Position numbers and translations under genes: made by a program. Below are positions 41,253-52,419 of a stretch of 64,000 nucleotides of DNA, in pieces (positions within the stretch are counted from its first letter, which is position 1; every line of letters starts with the position of its first letter). The stretch is from positions 1,364,001-1,428,000 of the forward strand of contig SAXG01000004.1 in the NCBI GenBank assembly GCA_012932865.1. The letters are read 5' to 3'. The notes beneath the pieces are model-generated. The model had not been told where the DNA came from, did no database searches, and worked only from the letters and a program-made list of their open reading frames with translations. This stretch comes from Amylostereum areolatum. Taxonomy: Eukaryota; Basidiomycota; Agaricomycetes; Russulales; Stereaceae.

Positions 41253-43588
41253 TCATGCCCATTCTTGTAAAGCAACGTCGGCGTGAGCGGCGTCTGCAAG
41301 TATAATCTTGCTGATGTCGCCGTTTCGAGGGCGAAGCACGCATTCGAAAGGAAGCGGCCTCCTCGCGAGACCACTTGTGAATGCGTCAGGGTCAGGAAGG
41401 ACTGGTTTACCCATAGAATCAGCAACAGGCGAAATCTGGAATGCCCACAACGTCCTACATGTCATGAAGAGTCAAGCACCGCCGCACAATCTGATCCTGT
41501 GGAAAAATCGACGAACCTCGCAATAGCGATGAACAAGGTCTGGTTCGCGACAAATCGTCCGGGGCACACACGGCGTCCGAATCCATAAGGCAGCTCGAAG
41601 TCCAGCAAGCGGGGGTCCGAGGTCTCTATGAATCGTTCGGGGCGAAATCTTTCGGGTTCGGGGAACATATCGGGATCCTTGGATATCACGCTATGAGAAA
41701 CGTTATCAGGGGAATATACTCATGAAAGAAATAAGTGGGACTTACAAGACGTTCGCGTAGACAGTGGTGCCGGCCGGGATCGTGTATCCGTCGTACACAT
41801 CCTCAGCAATCGTAGCGTGGGCTACGGCGGTGGGCGTGATGACTCTCCACCTGGAGAACACATTGTCAGATGGGCATTGGGTATTGCGTACCATTTCATA
41901 CCTCATGGTCTCCTTGATCAGAGCATGCACGTACGGCAACGAAGGCTCGTCTTCAAAGGTAGGCATTCGAAGCTGCCCGACAACGTGATCCAGTTCTTCC
42001 TGAGCCTTGCGAACACATTCCGGATGGAGTACCATGGCGACTGTTTTGGGAGGAGGTGGGCTTCATGTCTAAAGACAATAATGGGTGACTCACGGAGGAA
42101 CACCTCCAGCGAAGATAGCATCTGCGTGGATGTCGTGGTCAGGGGGGGGGGCATTTGTTGGGGTTGAAACTAAGACATACCGTAGGAATCCCCGCGCTGA
42201 AGGGGCCCGCGGCAGCATAAGCCATCTCCATTTCGCTCAGGCCGCTCGAGGAGGATTCCTCCAGAAGCTTGAGAGACATGGATGGCTTGGCAACTCCTTC
42301 GGCCACTTTCCGTTTAACTTCCCGAAGACAGCCTGTGTATAATTGGGCATCGATGATTCGCCTTTTCTCTTGCTCCCAGCGGAACCATTGCAGTGATTTC
42401 TATTTCGCTGTGAGCAATATTCTTCTCCGCCCGAAGGACAAAATTCCCACCGGAAGCCACAGCAAGAATGGCCACTGAATATGCAGAGGGTGGTCGGGAA
42501 AAGAGCGCTCGGGGGAGCAAAATTGGGTGGGCTCACCGATTCGACGATGAACCGACCCGGGATTCTTTCATTGCTCTCGTTATTCTATGTCTTTAGGCAG
42601 ACAAAAAGCATACACACTGAGTTTTTCCGAAAGCTAAAAAGCGCACTGTAGGACGCCATCACGTTATGCAGAGATAATAACAAACACACCCATCGCTGCC
42701 TCCTGGTTGTCAATGACGATCTTTTCGTTCGCGTTCTTGATCCGAGTGCCGTAGCTGATACAGAATGCGATGGAAGTGGCAAACCTGTGGATTAAAGCTT
42801 AAGCAAGCGCGCGATTATGTGTGGCCCACTGGCGCTCACCGACGAAAATGCGCAAGGTGGTCGTTGTCGTGGAGAAGATCGCGCAGGAGGATCGTGGACT
42901 CCAGCGTCTGAAATTCGCGGTATGAAAGGGACATCTTCGCATTCAAACATGCATGTTGTCCCTAAAGATTTGCGTACAGCGTCATGCAACAGGACGGTTC
43001 GCGTGGGCAACATACCTTGCGCCATTGGCGCCATCTATCGCCATACTCCATAGGCAAACCCCTCATATTTGCTGAAAGTATCTCCTGCCTTGACCATAAA
43101 TTAGTATTGTAGTTATTCTGGCCAGATGAGAGCAATGCACCCCATTATGGATCTTGGACGACTGGAATAAATATCGCCTCTTTTATCCAGCAGGTCCGAA
43201 GCTGCTTGGGGTGTATTGAGAACTACGATAGTTATGTGACCCGTCAGTCACCGCGATGGAAGGGTTGTGAGCACGCCTCACCAACGACGGGTCTTCTGCC
43301 TAGATAAAAGGAGAATAGTGGTCCTGTTAGACGGGTGTGAATTGGTCAACTGTGGCGAGAAAGGTAGCTGAGCGACGGTGACTTGCCGTATGTTTTCGCC
43401 CATTCTGCAAACTTCTTGTAGGGCTCATGATCCGGAATTTGAGCCCTGTTGTCGCCAAATAACCCCCGAGGTGGCCCAGGAGGTAAGTTTGAGGGCCCGT
43501 ACTGACGCTTTCTCAGAAAAACAGCTGAAACGAAGAGAATAAAGAGCAAGGTGGCAGTCTGAGCAAACGGAAAATTGGCCAATGTCAT
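41253..43588 (-). CDS. Cytochrome P450 monooxygenase
   Basis: A membrane-anchored haem monooxygenase of the ER; the substrate is unknown. From ATG 43588: hydrophobic anchor TATLLFILFVSAVFL, hinge LPPGPPRGL, then exons giving RRPVVVLNTPQAASDLLDKR, MGQEILSANMRGLPMEYGDR, TLESTILLRDLLHDNDHLAH, FATSIAFCISYGTRIKNA. I helix PFSAGIPTMLSSLEV, K helix ALIKETMR, PERF as FPEPERFRPERF, haem loop YGFGRRVCPGRF (about 41555-41590), C-terminus SGLARRPLPFEC. All landmarks are present in at least nine exons. Two oddities: exon 1 seems to end at a GC donor (GGCAAGT), and about 9 residues after KTYG plus about 18 after WRQWRK look shorter than in relatives. Reduced function or misread exons are possible. Confidence 0.85.
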
Positions 43589-45041
43589 GGTAGACGGCAA
43601 ACAAGTTCAGGTTGCGGCACTGTTCAACAGAGACGTGAGAGATGGTCTCCGATATCATAAGCGGGCGATGCAGGCGTCGGGTTGCGCGGGCATCACCTCT
43701 CGATCTCAGGCTGGAAAATGGACCAATTTTGGAAACACGGTCATCCTGAGATACCGTCTTGAAACTGCCAGTACGGTGTCTCTGCGATTGGGAACAGTAT
43801 GTTGGCCGTGCGAGTTGTTGGATGAATTACTGTGACAGGGCTCTGTGTGATATCCGTGGAGGCACATTTCATCCTCCTAAGTACTAGGTATACCTTTCGT
43901 TGGCGGGTCCGACGTCGGACGGGAAAACGTCGGACGGGAAGTCGTCAAGGATGTGGAGAAAATGATCTACTAGTATATGAGCGTTGCTACCCAGAAATAG
44001 TACACATGCAGGGAGTGAGATATTCTCGATTACTTACCTTCCCCTTGGAGGCTCTAGCAAGAAGATTGATAGTCGGCTTGAAGTTGACCTCTATGCATCC
44101 AGCTTCAGGTTCAAAATTCAAACCTCCAAGTCTGACTAGAGCTGCTCGTTGTTGGTACCAGTAGTTGGAGATGGTATTACAGATTTCGTTGGATGGCCCG
44201 GTGGCGTTATGTCACATTTGTGACCAGTGTGACATCACGTCGGCGAGAGGTGACGTGACAAGAGTCACATCCACACGGCGCAATATGCATACTGCAACCA
44301 AACGTCCGTGATCCACAGATAATTCATGATACACCTTGATGTACGCTCTTGGCTCTCGTTCTTGAAGAACAGTGACCGACGGATGCTGTTGGAAGACGAC
44401 TACGCGTCCGTGCTGTCGGCACCGGAGGCATTGTGGACCGCCCAAGGTGCGTTCCGTCGTGGTTCGATGGTTTCTTGGATGTTGACAGGCGCGTCAGCTT
44501 TCACGGTGGATATCATACCGCTCTCTCGATCGGCACGAGGAATGGCCGCGTGAGCGTAAAATTACGAGTCTGTCACGCGTCAGCGACAACGTCTCGATAT
44601 CACCCTGATCTTGATTTCACGAGCACATGGACAATCTCCCAAAAGGATCGTGGACCTCTTCTTTCCACGGGACTTTGTCCATCTTCAGTCTGGTCCGAGC
44701 GTCGTTACCGTCAGAAGGCTCCACTGCAGCGTGAACCAAGTGCCGGTCTCTCTCGGGGCACTACCGTGTCGCCCACATGCACCGACGTGTACCTGTGCGA
44801 TCTCGCGTTATGTAGACATCTGTTCCATCCACGAACCAGTCTATTGGATATGGACGTTGCTTCCAGCCACGTTTCTCGGCCGGTCATTGTGATGCTTCTC
44901 TTCATTCTCAGACATCGACACGGCCCGCCCAAAGCTCAGCGCTTAGGCCTTTCCGGCCATGGTTTAAATGGAACGACGACTGGGCAAGTATTCTGTGTCC
45001 CTTTTCTCCTCTTTTTTCTCACCAAACCCACAACTGCAGGC
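43589..45041. other. 1.45-kb divergent intergenic region, P450/amylase
   Basis: No gene is recognised. It contains the short duplicated word GTCGGACGGGAA (about 43912-43938). The 248-codon frame at 44433-45179 is open by chance; its only meaningful part is the amylase signal peptide. Confidence 0.5.
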
Positions 45042-47564
45042 ATGCAACGCATAGCGTCGTCCTTAATGTTCATCGGGGCGGCCGCCTCACTGGTGCGATG
45101 TGGTCCTCTGTTACCACGAGCCCCTTCAGGTGACAAGAGTGAGTTCCCTTCCGAGCCCAGCCTTAATTTCTTCCACTGATGTCGATGTTTCGAAGCGGTC
45201 ATCGTCCAGATGTTTGAATGGAGTTGGGACAGCATCGCGTCAGAGTGCACCAATTTCCTAGGGCCAGCGGGTACGTTCCATGTGCACTATTTTTACAACC
45301 ATCTTCAACATTAAATCTCGATCGTAGGATACGGTTTCGTGCAAGGTCTGCCTGTCTCCCTAACCAGCTCAGTCACCTTCAAAGCTAACGCCCCGCGAAC
45401 CTGTAGCGAGTCCCGCTGCCGAACATGTTGCGGGTAACTATTTTGTTGTTCTTGGTTTATCCTGCCAGCCTCATCCTTCCGCGTATAGGTGCTCAATGGT
45501 GGACCGACTATCAGCCTGTGTCCTATATCTTGACATCCAAGCGCGGGAATCGAGATCAGTACCAGAAAATGATTAATACTTGCCATGCTGCTGGAGTAAA
45601 AGTCATTGCAGGTGGGTGCCATCGTCTCTTCTGTATGTTCATGCGACTGACATAGAACCTGTAGACACTATCTTCAACCACATGAGTGGCTCCGACTCCG
45701 GTGAGTTACTTCACGGCCTGAACTTGTGTAATGTCTTAGCTTACGCGCATATATCCAGGAACTGGCGTGGCTGGAAGCAGTATGCTGTCTCATCCTTGTT
45801 TTCCCAACGAGCACTCACTTTTATCAAGCATACACTCATTACGTCTACCCTGGAATTTACCAGAACCAGGTTTGTTTCATCCTTTCTTGTTCGAACCTTT
45901 CCATAACATATGTTCTTAGGACTTCCATCATTGTGGTCTCGAGTCCGGCGATGACATTGTCAACTACGACAACGCGGTTGAAGTGCAGACCTGCGAGCTG
46001 GTCAATCTCGCCGAGTAGGGTTTTGTTTTCGGCACTCTTTCTCTAGTGTTAACGTATATATTGGACAGCCTGGCCACCGATACGGAATACGTCCGCTCCA
46101 GGCTTGCCAAATACGCCAACGACCTACTCAGCCTCGGCGTCGACGGCTTGCGGCTCGATGCCGCGAAGCGTGAGTCTTCAATTTACGTTGCGTGATCTTC
46201 CTTTGTTTCTTATCTCACGGCACAGACATTCCGACTGGCGACATCCAAAACATACTGTCTCGCCTCAATGGCACGCCCTACATCACCCAGGAGGTAAGTT
46301 TCATTGCCTTATTATCTATCCTTCACACTTTGACTCTTTCTCTTTCCCAGGTCATTTTTGGGAGCGGCGAGCCCATCACTCCTGCCATGTACACCCAGAA
46401 TGGTACATCTTAAGCATTCGCTTCCTGAATTCCTCGTGCGATATTGATCATGGGTTTCTAGGCGATGTCCAAGAGTAAGATCCTCACGCGCGCCTTGCGT
46501 TCCCTCCCCTTACCGACGCACCTTAGATTCCGCTACACTTCCAAGCTGCAGGACGCGTTCCTCAACTCCGGGATTTCTTCCTTACAGAACCTCGATAACC
46601 AAGGTAAGACGGACGACCGTCTTCTTTGCCAGTCCTCTAACACATTGCCCTAGGGTGGATATCAGGCTCACAGGCCAATGTTTTCGTGGCCAACCACGAT
46701 ACTGAACGTGTATGCTCCACGTTATATCCCATATAACTATGATATTGACACGCTCGTCAAGGGTGGAAGTTCTCTGAATAGTAACTCTCCCTCGAACACA
46801 TATGTTCTTGCAACGATCTTCTCTCTGTATGTCCACGGGTCTTCTTCTGTCTCATGCTTCAAGCGCTAAGTTACTGCGCTAGGGCTTACACCTACGGCAC
46901 TCCGACGGTCTTATCCAGCTACACTTTCTCGAGCTCGGATGACGGATCTCCTAACGGTGGTATGCCCTCGCTTTCTGTTATGTCTCTGGCACGTCCTCAC
47001 TATAGCATGTTCGTAAAGGCACTGGAACGTGCTCTGGCACCGGTGGTAGCAACGGCTGGTATGTTTACCCTTTCTGATTGTCCTCCCAGGCCTCACGCGT
47101 AGGCTTCATCGTAGGCTTTGCCAGCATCGTTGGACTGCCTTCTCGGGTATGGTCGGATTCCGCAATGCCGTCGGATCTGCGGCACTGACCAACTGGGTCT
47201 CGCCCTCCTCGAACAAAATCGCCTTTGGACGCGGTGCGTCTCATATGCCCTCTTTCCTCTAGTAGAACATGGGACTGACAGGTGTGGTCGCGTTCAAGGC
47301 ACGGCGGGCTTTGTCGCTATCAACAACGAGGATTCCCAATGGTCGGCGACCTTCAAAACCAGCCTTCCCGATGGGACATACTGCGACGTCGTGCATGAGG
47401 CAGCGGTAACCGGGAGCTGCACGGGGACAACGTGAGGCTTTTCTCGACACCTTATTGAGGGCATGAGCTGACTGGCGTGCGCACTATATAGGTACACCGT
47501 GTCGTCCGGCTCATTTAGCGCCACCATCGCTGCCCGCGATGCTCTTGCTTTGCATACGAAGTAG
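45042..47564 (+). CDS. Secreted alpha-amylase, GH13
   Basis: Cleaves internal alpha-1,4 bonds of starch outside the cell. At least a dozen exons; the early ones are 45042-45138, 45196-45270, 45328-45345, 45407-45433, 45489-45611, 45665-45700. The start carries a signal peptide ([20 protein letters not shown]). The GH13 regions are complete: DTIFNHMSG (region I), GLRLDAAKH with nucleophile Asp at 46157-46159, the acid/base Glu in ITQE at 46291-46293 as the last codon of its exon, and FVANHDTER with Asp at 46698-46700. [17 protein letters not shown] and [11 protein letters not shown] match the animal/actinobacterial-like amylase subfamily. The beta-sandwich domain C ends DALALHTK; there is no starch-binding domain. 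It is convergent with the beta-glucosidase. Activity is inferred from motifs. Confidence 0.92.
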
Positions 47565-48087
47565 GCTGGGCCGGACAGGAGTCTGTCAATGCTACTGAAA
47601 AACAAAGTTTGTATGGCCTGTTTCTTTTCTCAGCTATACCCTGTGTCCTGTTGTATCATGCTTCTGGGAAAATACTGATACTGTTGATACACGCGAGTTT
47701 AGTCGTTCATGATTATCCTATTCATCTGGGTTTCTACGGTCAATTGAAAGACATTGGATCATCGGTGTCATATGTTCGCTCCATACGTGGTTGGATCCGG
47801 GAAGGCGTATACGAGCGGCACAGCTAGGTTATCCATGCGAACATTGTGGGAGTCCGGCGACGTCAGGAAATGTAGACAGAAGATGTCACACCCCGTTCGA
47901 TGCAGCGATCATCAATCATGGCCCGAGCAATATTATCTCGATTTTGATGTAGTAGTAGAGTGTACAACAAGTATTGGGTCAACAACGAGCCCAACAAGTC
48001 ATTTCTTTTACGTCCAACTCTGACGCAAAGTCATTACCGTTCGTTCCCAGTCATGATACAACGTTCATCATCACATGTTTATTGTTC
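47565..48087. other. Convergent 3' spacer, amylase/beta-glucosidase
   Basis: No gene; presumably 3' untranslated regions of both neighbours. Confidence 0.5.
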
Positions 48088-51000
48088 TTACACCTTGATC
48101 GTGCCCGTCAGCTTCACGTCTCGACTGCTCGCTCCAACGGAGATCCCAAACGTCCCGTTTGGCTTGACCCAGGACTGGTGGGTCGTGTCCCAGATCGAGA
48201 GGTCGTAGCGGGACAATGTCAGCGTCACTGTTTGCTTCTCGCCCGCTTTTAGCTCGATGTCCGTGAAGCCACGCAGGATGGATGGGGGCTCATTGGCGGA
48301 CGTCGGGTGGTTCAGGTATAGTTGCGGGATCTGGCAGGTCGTCAGCGCGGAGAGGAGGCACAGCGAGAGAAAACAACATACCTCGGTGCCGGCAACCTTC
48401 CCGACGTTCTTAACGGCGAACTGGACCTTATACGCGGGCCTGTGCAGCCAGAGCGCCGTTGACGAACCGACACTGTGCGGGGTAGGTTTGCCTTGCGCCC
48501 AGTTGTTCTCGAACTTGGAGTCGGCGTCGATTCCACCGGTGACCTTGCTAATCGACAGACCGCTGTAGTTGAACTGCGTGTAGCTCAACCCATAGCCGAA
48601 CTCGAAGCGGGGCTCGATGCCAGCCTATCATATTTGGGATGAGCCAATGTGGTGCCCGAAAGTAGAGCGAGAACGTACAGCATCAAAGTGCCTGTAATCG
48701 ATGTTGAGGCTGCAAAGGTATCGTCAATGGATGAGGAAGACAAAGGTCACAATAACCAACCCTTCGGTGTACGGAACGGTCAAGAAGTCTGTGCCGTTGA
48801 TAAGCTGGATGCCATAGTCGCTCTCAGCCTTAGCGATGGTATAAGGCAGTCTGCCGCTGGGGTTCACCGCGCCGTAGAGAACGTCGACGAGGGAGTTGCC
48901 CGTCTCAGTACCCGAAACGCCGGCCCACAGCACCGCGGTGACGTTTGGGTTCTCGATCCAAGGTTCCAAGACGAGTGGGCCGACGGAGTGTACGACCACG
49001 ATCGTGTTGTTGTTCACTTGCGCGACAGCGTTTACGAGAGCATCTCCCCCGTGCAACGCGGTGAGGTTCGTCCTACACTACGCGTCAGAAAAGGTCGCCG
49101 ACACAAAGAGGGAGGGAGACAGACCTGTCGCCCAAGTTATCAGCAATGTTCTCGCCAGAGTCCGACTGAAGGAAAACGATGGCGGCATCTTGCTGGCGCG
49201 CGGCAACCTGAGCGCCGACCAAGTTGAAGTCGTCGAAGAACCAGGAGAACATCGTATGGTCCTTGCGAGCTCGGGCTTGGATGGCTTCGTACGGCTAGTC
49301 CGATGTCAGACTCGCGAGATGAAAAGGGAGTCGATACGACGCTACTCACCGAGATCAGGTATGAGAAGTTGGAAGACCTATTAGGAGGGATGTCAATCGG
49401 GTTCGACCACCTTCATGGACGGCACCACTTACCCCGAACCCCAACCAACTCCAAGAATACCGTCGGTACCAATCTGGTAGTTGAAGGCGTTAGGACCAGC
49501 GGTCTTTGCAGGACCAGCGTCGGAGCCTGCCAGGGCGAAAAGTCGTCAGCGAGGCACCACATGTTTACCAGAAAGACGTACCGATGAGAGCAATCTTGCG
49601 GGGCTTGCCCAAAGGCAGTGCTCCGTCGACATTCTTCAACAGGACTGTGCTCGCCGCGCCGATCTCCCTGACGATCTTGTCGTGGTCGCCTTGCACATCG
49701 ACGTGCTGGTTGGTCGCCTCGTCCAGGGGGTCGAAAGCGTTGAAGTTGACCGCGGGGTATTTGCCGTTGTCCTGTTCGAGGAGATACCATCCGGCCAGGA
49801 TACGCGTCGCCATGTCGGTCACGCGCGTCTCAGGGATGGACCCATTCTTCACCGAGGCAGTCAGGTTGGGACCAAACCACGATTCGCTCGGGTCGACGCC
49901 GATGCTGCCAGGCATGGTCAAGTCGAGACCAAGGATGGCAGACTCGGTGGAGTGCGTGCCGAACCAGTCAGACATGACGTAGCCCTGGAAACCGAACTCG
50001 TTCTTGAGGATGTCGTTGAGCGTGTGGGAGTTCTCGCAGGCGTAAGTGCCGTTGACCTGGTTGTAACTGCACATAACGCTTGTGACGCCGGCCATGACGC
50101 TGCGAAGGAAAGGCGCGGCATAGAGCTCGTGCTCGGTGCGGTCGTCGACATCGGAGGTTTGCAACATGCGCTGAGCCTCTTGTTCACTGTTCACGGTGTC
50201 AGGAGAGTAGACTTCAGCGTGGATGGCAAGACATACTTGTTGATGAAGTGCTTCGCACACGCCTGCACGCCAGCCGATTGCAACCCAAGAATCGTCTCGT
50301 ATGCTGCCTCTCCCGCAAGGAAGGGGTCCGCGCCAAAGCCTTCCCAGTTACGCCCACCGACGGCGAGACGCCCTAGGTTCATCATCGGCCCCAGCGCGAC
50401 CTGGACACCCTTGCCATAATGCTCCTCTCCCATAGCCAATCCACGGGCCCGGATAAGGGAGCGTTTCCAACTACGCGGTCCGTGTGAGCAATGAGAATCA
50501 TGAATATGAAAGGGGACTCACGTAGCGGCTGTGTTGACACCACTCGGGAAAGTGGTGGTGAAATCCGCGCCACGAACTGAGAGCGGGCCGTCCTCCAAAC
50601 AAAGGCCAGGGAAATCGCCCACGGCAGGGATGCTGCCGACGCATTGGCCTACCATCCATCCAGTACCCGTCGTGATGTTGACCTTTTCCTCGAGTGAGAA
50701 AGTGTTCACCTGGGTGAAATGAAGTTAGCAAATCACGTAACGAAAGCGATCTATAGGTGGTGCGGGGTCGTGAAACGTGTGCAGATGATCTTTACCTTGG
50801 CCTTCGCCTTCTTGTAGGCGGCTGCCCACGCCGGGGCAAAATCCGGGACGATACCAGGGCTCTCAACAGGTGGAGGATTTTTGGGCGAAGTTGAAGGATA
50901 AACGCCCGGAATGGCAGCCTCAGAGGAAGGGGAGGGGAAAGGTGAGAACGTGGTGGGAATCGTCTGAGTGTTCGAGGGCAACACGATGGCGGAGCTACTG

Positions 51001-51221
51001 GCGGTTGAGGCAGCGGAAGTTGTGGATGCTGAAGCTGAAGTCGAGGAGGAGGAGGCAGAGGAAACGACAGAGGACGCGGAGGATATGACAGGGGACGCCA
51101 CTGAGAGGGAAACCGATGTCGAGGTGGAGGTAGCATGGACGGACGACAGGGAGGCGAGCGAGCTCGACGCCGCGAAAGCGACGCCAGAGCCGAGGGTGAG
51201 AGCAACGATAGATGACCGCAT
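48088..51221 (-). CDS. Secreted beta-glucosidase, GH3
   Basis: Releases glucose from cello-oligosaccharides and other beta-glucosides, extracellular. Start MRSSIVALTLGSGVAFA is a signal peptide, followed by an unusually long Ser/Thr/Ala-rich stretch (about residues 20-90) likely O-glycosylated. Domain 1: NITTGTGWMVGQCVGSIPAV, GLCLEDGPLSVRGADF, NWEGFGADPFLAGE, KHFIN, and nucleophile Asp in GYVMSDWFGTHS (codon 49967-49969). Domain 2: STVLLKNVDGALPLG and IVFLQSDSGE with the likely acid/base Glu. The C-terminal fibronectin-III-like domain runs from FEFGYGLSYTQFNYS to KLTGTIKV. About ten exons; I see no break. A minus-strand TATAAAAC (51257-51264) lies 36 bp before the ATG, implying a very short leader. 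Confidence 0.93.
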
Positions 51222-51256
51222 CGTGTTGCGGGGTAATGGGGTGCGGGGTGGAATCC

Positions 51257-51264
51257 GTTTTATA
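51257..51264 (-). promoter_or_regulatory. TATA box of the beta-glucosidase gene
   Basis: TATAAAAC on the minus strand, 36 bp upstream of the ATG at 51221. Confidence 0.5.
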
Positions 51265-52419
51265 CACCAAGTCCCGAAAGTCGGGACCGATCGGTAGGCT
51301 TGGAGAGGTCGAAATGGCGAGGGCCGCTGAGGTACTTGGAGGCAGGTGACCGCGTTTGTCTGTTTACCCGAGCTTTTTCCGGTCCGCGCGTAAACTGTGT
51401 GCAAAGGTCCAGCGCGAACGTACGCAATCACGATTCACAGATCATGTACGCCCTCGTCGTCTTCTTCGTTTTGAATTCTCCTTGAAAAGGACTCAGCCAC
51501 GTACGAAATCCGCCAGGATGATGCAGAACGTCACATTATTTCACTTCGTGCTGGTGGACGAGGACTACATACCGCATCTCAACCTCGTCTTGCTGGGTTT
51601 TGGGTCGATTGACGGCAAATGTCGTCCGGACCGGGAACCGAGACCTGTCAAAGTCGATATTCGTATCCCCCGCATTCGCGGGGGTCAGGGGCACCGGGGA
51701 TCATCCATGATCCAATTGCATGAGCGATTCCGGGGCCCCCAAGGGGCCCCAGATTTTTAATGTGGGGCCCTGTCCCGTCCGGCAGGTTCATTGGTCATGA
51801 AAACACAGGCCACTGTGCCATCGCCCAGCTCGAACTTGATCCAGGCGGGTCCGCGGGGGAAATGATGCTGCGCATTCCCAATCAAATCCGACGAGGCAGC
51901 ACGAGAGAGAGTGGCCAGATGACTAGGAAACAGGGGGTCTGACTAGTACTCAGTCTGTGTGATAAGTCAGAATGGAAAAATCACAACGCACCCCAAGTTC
52001 GAGCGTGCGTACACATCAATCTCGGATACTGAGGACTGAGGACTGGTACTGAGGACCTGCTCGTCATCCAAGGTACGAAAAGAGCAATGTATACGTATAT
52101 ATCTTCAAGGGGTAGGTTGATGAAATGCGGAGCTCCCGAGGACTCCCGTAGGTCAAAAAGGGAGAATGTTGTCCCAATTCAAGGGGCGACTCCGGCGACT
52201 CGGATTCCGGAGGAGGGTCCGGAGGGGAAGGCTATTAGGGAAAGGGAAACTTGAAAGTACTACTGCTAGGGAAAGCTAGAGTAAACATAGAGAAGGCAAG
52301 CAGTGAGGACGATTGACTTACCAATGACCCGGGATGTCACGGCGACAACAATGGACACGTTTACCCCACGTCCATTCCAAGATTGTAGGTAATAAGGAGG
52401 GACAAGCGCACATGTATAC
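51265..52419. other. Intergenic 1.15 kb with a GC hairpin
   Basis: No gene is seen. At about 51731-51750 a near-perfect palindrome of GGGGCCCC words (GGGGCCCCC-AA-GGGGCCCC) could form a strong hairpin; a third GGGGCCC follows at about 51764. Confidence 0.45.

Noticed and set aside
44433..45179. 248-codon frame before the amylase
   Set aside because: It reads through the amylase signal peptide and into its first intron; the upstream part has no protein-like features.
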